Below are positions 59,981 through 64,000 of a stretch of DNA of 64,000 nucleotides, one piece after another; position 1 is the first letter of the stretch, and the number at the start of each line of letters is the position of its first letter. The notes beneath the pieces were generated by a model. It was not told where the DNA came from and searched no databases. It saw only the letters and a program-made list of their open reading frames with translations. The translations under genes and the position numbers were made by a program. Location: positions 62,001 through 126,000 of the forward strand of contig JAJVHX010000006.1 of assembly GCA_022072405.1 (NCBI GenBank), written 5' to 3'. Source of the stretch: Phycisphaerae bacterium. Its GTDB lineage: Bacteria; Planctomycetota; Phycisphaerae; UBA1845; CAIVHJ01.

Positions 59981-60034
59981 CAGCTTCACGCAGGCTGAAG
60001 CCTGCGGCTCCTTGAATATCGAAACCAGTTTCCA
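59981..60034. repeat. Family B element, copy 8 (partial)
   Basis: CACGCAGGCTGAAGCCTGCGGCTC with TTGAATATCGAAACCAGTTTCC to its right. It lies between the DUF1571 gene and the cyclase gene and overlaps the false N-terminal extension of the former. Confidence 0.55.
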
Positions 60035-60056
60035 TCACTTGGCTCTGTTCCTTAAA

Positions 60057-62132
60057 TCAGGATTCGCGGGTTGCACCCGCCAGTACGCTCTCGGCTTCCT
60101 GGATTTCCCACACCGCCCAGTCGGTGGTGCGCCACAACTTGCGAGCCTGTTCCAGCAACGGTCGTCCGCCTTCCGGGTTATTCAGTCGCACCTGGATCAG
60201 GCCGCTGCTGGCCAACAGCAGCGGGGCGAGAGGGTGCATTCGTGCGGAGAGGCCGCTTAGTGTCGGAACCAACCCGGCAAACCAGCTATCCAGCACGCCA
60301 TAGCGCCAGGCACCACGTACCAGCACTGCCAATGATCCCAGTTCGGATTGTTTCAGCAGATCATCTCGGTGTTGGCGCAGATATTCCTGCTCCTGCACAG
60401 CGAACCATTGTGATTCCTCGTCCGCCGTCAGCAGCAGCGGTAGGGCGACGATGGCACTGGGGTGAGCGTGATCGAGCGTTGGTTGGCGCAAAGCGAGTTC
60501 GCCCAGTTGAGCCAGAGCCCGATCCCAGTTCAGTAATTTACGCTGCAGTTTGGCTGCTGTCAGCACCGCCGTCGGCCACCACCACTCACTATCATAGCGT
60601 CGATATTCTTCCAGGGTCTCCAGCACGCTGTCCCAATGTTGCAGATAGATACCGATCGTCGCTATTTCGAGGTATGCCCGCGCCGGTCGCTGCCGGCTTT
60701 GGCGGATCGCGGTGCGCATTTCCCGCCGGGCTAATTCAATACCTTGTTCCATTCGGCCTTGCTGCATGAGGCTGCAGATCAGCCAGCCCGTGGAATCCAC
60801 CCACCGGCTGCGTGGTCCTTCGTGGGCCTGTTCAAATAACCACTGCGCACCGGCGGGATCCTGATCCAACAGGCGCAGCTTACCAGTCCATTGATAAACT
60901 CGTGCATCTTTCGGGAAGTTTTTGACCAGCCTGGTGACTTCATCGCGCACGGCGGGCAGATCGTCATCTTCCACCATCCATTGCAACCGGCGGAGCTGGT
61001 GATCCGCGACGTTCGGAGCCACCTCGATCGCCTGATCGAGCAGCCGGTAGGCGTCGGCCCGTTGCTGGAGATCGCGCAGCCCTTCCGCGTAACCGCGCAA
61101 CACCAGGGCTGAATCGCTGCGTTGCTGAGCGAGAGCCGCCAAACCGGCCAGTTGCCCTTGCAGGCGACAGCGGACTCCTTCCACCAGCACGCGCATCACC
61201 AGGTCGCCGAAGTTACCGGCCAGATAGCTCAGGGCCCGCGACAGACATTCAATCAGTTGATCCGGATTCCGTCGCAGACCTGCTTCTCCGCTGTTGAGCA
61301 GCATCTCCAGCCAATCCCACTGTTCATCCTCGCCCTGCCGTTGCCCCAGCATCTCGCCCATTTTGAGGGCGGACTGGGCGTCGCTCTCCATCTGGGCGAT
61401 TTGATACAGGGCTGCCAGCCGGGCATAGTCACGGAATTTGCCGCCGAATCGTCCGAGGGCTGCTTCGGCGAGCTGGGTCGAGGCATGCAGGTCGCCCTGT
61501 TCGATCAATTCTTCAATCTGTCGCCAGACTGCTTCCGCACCGCCCAGTTCACTCAGCAGATCAGTCGCATCACTTTCCAGGGTGGCCATTTCCTGTCCGA
61601 GGTAGAGTTTCCAGTTGTCGGCGGGAGTGAGTTCGTAAACGCTCACCGGGTAGCGGATATGTTTTAGCACGCAGGGCCCGACGAAGCGGGCTTCAGCCTT
61701 TAGGCGGGTGGCCACTTCCTGCAGCACCCGTTCGCTGGCGGTCACGGTCATCGGTTTGGACATCTGCTCCAGCCGGGCGGCGATATTGACCGTCTCACCG
61801 AAAAAGTCCTGCTCCCGTTCGAGCATGGCCCCTTCATGCACCCCGACACGAATCTCCAGTTTACGGGTGCTTTTACGGTTGCGGGCCCCGATCTTGTTCA
61901 GAGCATGCAGGCCGCATTTCACGGCCGCATCGGCGCCGTCGAAAACCACCATATAAGAATCGCCCAGCTTTTTCACGACCCGCCCGCCATGCGCTTCGAC
62001 GACCGCTTCCATAATCTGGTTATGTTCTTCGAGGAGGGCGAGGGCTCCGGCTTCATCCTCGGACATCATCCGGCTGTAGCCGCATATATCGGTGAACATG
62101 ACCGCCCGGCTGGGATGTTCAATTTCCATCAT
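60057..62132 (-). CDS. Class III adenylate/guanylate cyclase with TPR-like C-terminal region
   Basis: The 691-residue protein has an N-terminal class III cyclase domain (about 10-180): metal-binding Asp residues in VMFTDICGYS and VVKKLGDSYMVVF, the adenine-selecting Lys in VVKKLGD, and the transition-state Asn/Arg in FFGETVNIAARLE. About 500 residues of helical TPR-like repeats follow. It should make cAMP (or cGMP) in the cytoplasm. ATG 62132 is preferred, with AAAGGAACGG upstream; ATGs at 62138 and 62129 are possible. Its start overlaps the end of the Ser/Thr kinase gene, so the two are coupled. Confidence 0.85.
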   Translation of the reverse strand: MMEIEHPSRAVMFTDICGYSRMMSEDEAGALALLEEHNQIMEAVVEAHGGRVVKKLGDSYMVVFDGADAAVKCGLHALNKIGARNRKSTRKLEIRVGVHEGAMLEREQDFFGETVNIAARLEQMSKPMTVTASERVLQEVATRLKAEARFVGPCVLKHIRYPVSVYELTPADNWKLYLGQEMATLESDATDLLSELGGAEAVWRQIEELIEQGDLHASTQLAEAALGRFGGKFRDYARLAALYQIAQMESDAQSALKMGEMLGQRQGEDEQWDWLEMLLNSGEAGLRRNPDQLIECLSRALSYLAGNFGDLVMRVLVEGVRCRLQGQLAGLAALAQQRSDSALVLRGYAEGLRDLQQRADAYRLLDQAIEVAPNVADHQLRRLQWMVEDDDLPAVRDEVTRLVKNFPKDARVYQWTGKLRLLDQDPAGAQWLFEQAHEGPRSRWVDSTGWLICSLMQQGRMEQGIELARREMRTAIRQSRQRPARAYLEIATIGIYLQHWDSVLETLEEYRRYDSEWWWPTAVLTAAKLQRKLLNWDRALAQLGELALRQPTLDHAHPSAIVALPLLLTADEESQWFAVQEQEYLRQHRDDLLKQSELGSLAVLVRGAWRYGVLDSWFAGLVPTLSGLSARMHPLAPLLLASSGLIQVRLNNPEGGRPLLEQARKLWRTTDWAVWEIQEAESVLAGATRES

Positions 62133-64000
62133 CCGCATCCGTTCCTTTCGTGTTTGCACTATTCGTGGTTGGAACCGGAACACTCTGTTCCGCCCGTCGC
62201 CAGCGCCACCGGCTGATCATCGGCCACTCGTCCCGTTGATCGGTCCGGTTCCAGATTCGAGCATACCAGCGCTCCGCCGCCGGCAGATTGTTTTGAGCCA
62301 ACCATTTTTCCGCAGCCGCCAGAGCCAGCAGAGGTTGTTCCGCCGGAGGAGTCGCCTGCCAGAGGGTCTCGTCAGGTTCGTTATGCTCCCATATTTCCCG
62401 GCACTGCTGCAAGATCAGCCGATTCTGGGCCTGTGTATCGTAATGGCGCAGAAATTCCTGGCAGGGTTCGGCAGCGCAATGGTTCGTCTGGATGATTAGA
62501 TACCCCAGGACCAGCGCGGCGTCCATCTCCGGGTTGGCTTGCCACGCAGCTGACAGATCCTGCAGCGCCGCGTTCGAATCGCCCTTCAGCCACTGATAAA
62601 CACCTCGACGAAAATTAGTGCGTGCTCGATCGGCTCCCAGATTGAGGACCCGGTCCAGGTCAGCGATGGCAGCGTTCCACTGATTCGCTTCGGCGTAGGC
62701 GGTGGCCCGGGCGGAGTAGACATAAGGCAGCTGGTCATCGTAGCTGAGTGCCCGGGTATAGACATCGATGGCGATATGAAATTTTCCAGCAGCCAGGTGT
62801 TCGCGTCCGCTGGTGACCAGATCGCCGACGGCTTTTTCCCGCCAGGACTGCTGTTCCAGGCGCGATTCGAGAAACGCTGCTGTTGACCAGACGCTGGTGC
62901 CGATCAACGCCGCCAACACCGCGACACCAATGACCACGCGATACCGCCGCCAGCCCCTTCGCAGCCGGACCCTCAGGTCGGGCCGTCGGGCCAGAATCGG
63001 TTCGCCGGATAGATAACGTCGCAGATCCGCAGAGAGGTCCGCCGCCCGTTCGTAGCGTTGCGGTGCCGGTTTGGCCATCGCCTTTTGGCAGATCAATTCC
63101 AGTTCGCGGGAGATTTCCGGTCGAAGCTGGCGCAAGAGAGGCGGTTCTTCGTTCAGCACCCGCTGAATCATCTGGTGATCATCCGGTCCGGTCAGCGCGG
63201 GTCGCAACGCCAGCATTTCGTACAAGGTGATGCCCAGTGAATAAATGTCGGTGCGCGCGTCGAGGCTGGATTGGGCTGTATCAACCTGTTCGGGGCTCAT
63301 GTAGCGTAAAGTACCGAGCAGCTGTCCCTCGCGGGTGACGGCAACATCATCCGTCTGTTTAGCCAATCCGAAATCACTGATCAGCACCCGTCCGGTCGGA
63401 CAGAGCATCAGATTGGCGGGTTTGATATCGCGGTGAATCACGCCGCAATCATGGGCATACTGCAAGGCATCAGCCACACTGGCCATCCACTCCGCCACAC
63501 GCCGATAGTAATCGCCGTTCCATTGCACATCCAGGGTGCGCAGCAATTCGCCCGTGCTTTCCGTATGTGCTGCGGATCGGGCTTCCGTTGCTGAGGCGAT
63601 GGGGTTGGTGGGTGTCGCCCCGGAGGCAGCAGCCTGATTAGCGAGGTATGTCACCACGTCGCTGAGCGGCTGGCCACGAATCAACTCCATGGCATAGTAG
63701 TGGCAATCATGCTGGGCCCCGAAATCATAGATCGGCACAATCCCCGGATGTTGCAGGCGGGCCGCCGCTTCTGCTTCAGCACGGAATCTTTGGACGCTCT
63801 CCGGGCGCAGGGCATGAACGACGGCGGGAAGTATTTTCAGGGCTACAGATCGCCGCAGGCTCAGTTGCACCGCTTCAAATACTACCCCCATACCGCCCCG
63901 GCCGATCTCGCGGATGATCTCGTATCCTTCAAACCGGGGCAGCGGCCCTCGGGCGAAAGCAGCCACAGCCTGCTGGGCGGTGCGAATTTCAAATTCCAGC
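62119..64000 (-). CDS. Membrane Ser/Thr protein kinase with TPR region (N terminus beyond window)
   Basis: The kinase domain has the glycine loop GRGGMGVV, Lys in VALKIL, HRDIKPAN, DFG and GTLRYMSPEQ, so it is catalytically complete. A Ser/Thr/Ala-rich insert of about 50 residues sits between the hinge and the catalytic helix. After it come one membrane helix (VVIGVAVLAALIGTSVW) and a TPR-like region. The frame stays open to the window edge (reading LEFEIRTAQQAVA before the GTG at 63966), so the start is probably outside. It is the first visible gene of the unit with the cyclase and is typical of planctomycete PknB-like kinases. Confidence 0.88.
   Translation of the reverse strand, partial: LEFEIRTAQQAVAAFARGPLPRFEGYEIIREIGRGGMGVVFEAVQLSLRRSVALKILPAVVHALRPESVQRFRAEAEAAARLQHPGIVPIYDFGAQHDCHYYAMELIRGQPLSDVVTYLANQAAASGATPTNPIASATEARSAAHTESTGELLRTLDVQWNGDYYRRVAEWMASVADALQYAHDCGVIHRDIKPANLMLCPTGRVLISDFGLAKQTDDVAVTREGQLLGTLRYMSPEQVDTAQSSLDARTDIYSLGITLYEMLALRPALTGPDDHQMIQRVLNEEPPLLRQLRPEISRELELICQKAMAKPAPQRYERAADLSADLRRYLSGEPILARRPDLRVRLRRGWRRYRVVIGVAVLAALIGTSVWSTAAFLESRLEQQSWREKAVGDLVTSGREHLAAGKFHIAIDVYTRALSYDDQLPYVYSARATAYAEANQWNAAIADLDRVLNLGADRARTNFRRGVYQWLKGDSNAALQDLSAAWQANPEMDAALVLGYLIIQTNHCAAEPCQEFLRHYDTQAQNRLILQQCREIWEHNEPDETLWQATPPAEQPLLALAAAEKWLAQNNLPAAERWYARIWNRTDQRDEWPMISRWRWRRAEQSVPVPTTNSANTKGTDADDGN

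Overview
The window reads as chromosome of a Planctomycetota bacterium, probably near the class Phycisphaerae. This is an inference from gene content, not a database match. The signs are asparagine/aspartate-rich linkers in a very large secreted protein, Cys-Gly/transmembrane/arginine C-terminal tails, pseudopilins including one with a planctomycete-style H-X(n)-DG tail, a DUF1571 lipoprotein, a dockerin-like secreted protein, large Ser/Thr kinases with TPRs, and many structured intergenic repeats. It also carries conserved genes (metK, aroA, rnc, scpB, proC, fliM, pilT, feoAB) and one tRNA-Val(CAC).

Layout. 1-2.8 kb: end of an upstream gene, a terminator, a Fur-box-like palindrome and feoAB (ferrous iron uptake). 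2.8-6.8 kb: a pseudopilin, a TerC-family protein, an RDD-family membrane protein and a PncC/CinA-C amidase. 6.9-14.5 kb, minus strand: ALDH7-type dehydrogenase, a mini exported protein, scpB, a secretin-N-like secreted protein, an orphan NqrB/RnfD-like protein coupled to a secreted protein, and a secreted cyclophilin-FKBP fusion. 14.9-22.5 kb, plus strand: two mini lipoproteins, then a tight six-gene envelope operon (TPR/beta-barrel, FecR domain, lipoprotein, truncated CHAT-like protein, zinc-ribbon membrane protein, gluzincin), followed by a 57-codon exported-protein gene. 22.7-29.1 kb, minus strand: an ABC exporter and three tandem DUF4139-like paralogues. 29.4-34.4 kb: metK, rnc, fliM, aroA. 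35.4-37.7 kb: coiled-coil membrane protein, PilT and a small helical protein. 37.9-43.4 kb, minus strand: a partial type VI secretion-like island (TssL/DotU, a TagH-C-like protein, a pseudokinase with an FGE-like domain) and a lipoprotein. 43.8-47.7 kb: an orphan OmpR-type regulator and an NtrB/NtrC-type pair. 48-59 kb: large secreted proteins, pseudopilins, proC, tRNA-Val and D-amino-acid aminotransferase. 59-64 kb: DUF1571 lipoprotein, then a class III cyclase overlapping a Ser/Thr kinase that runs off the window.

The most unusual content is of three kinds. First, at least four families of dispersed, non-coding, inverted-repeat elements; one pair shows compensatory base changes in its terminal stem, and another is a MITE-like element of about 140 bp present twice in full and once internally deleted. 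Second, the envelope operon whose CHAT-like protein lacks the catalytic half. Third, the TssL/pseudokinase-FGE island without other type VI genes in view.

All calls come from reading the sequence and from knowledge of the families. Starts were moved where a Shine-Dalgarno sequence, or a repeat inside the open frame, argued for it.
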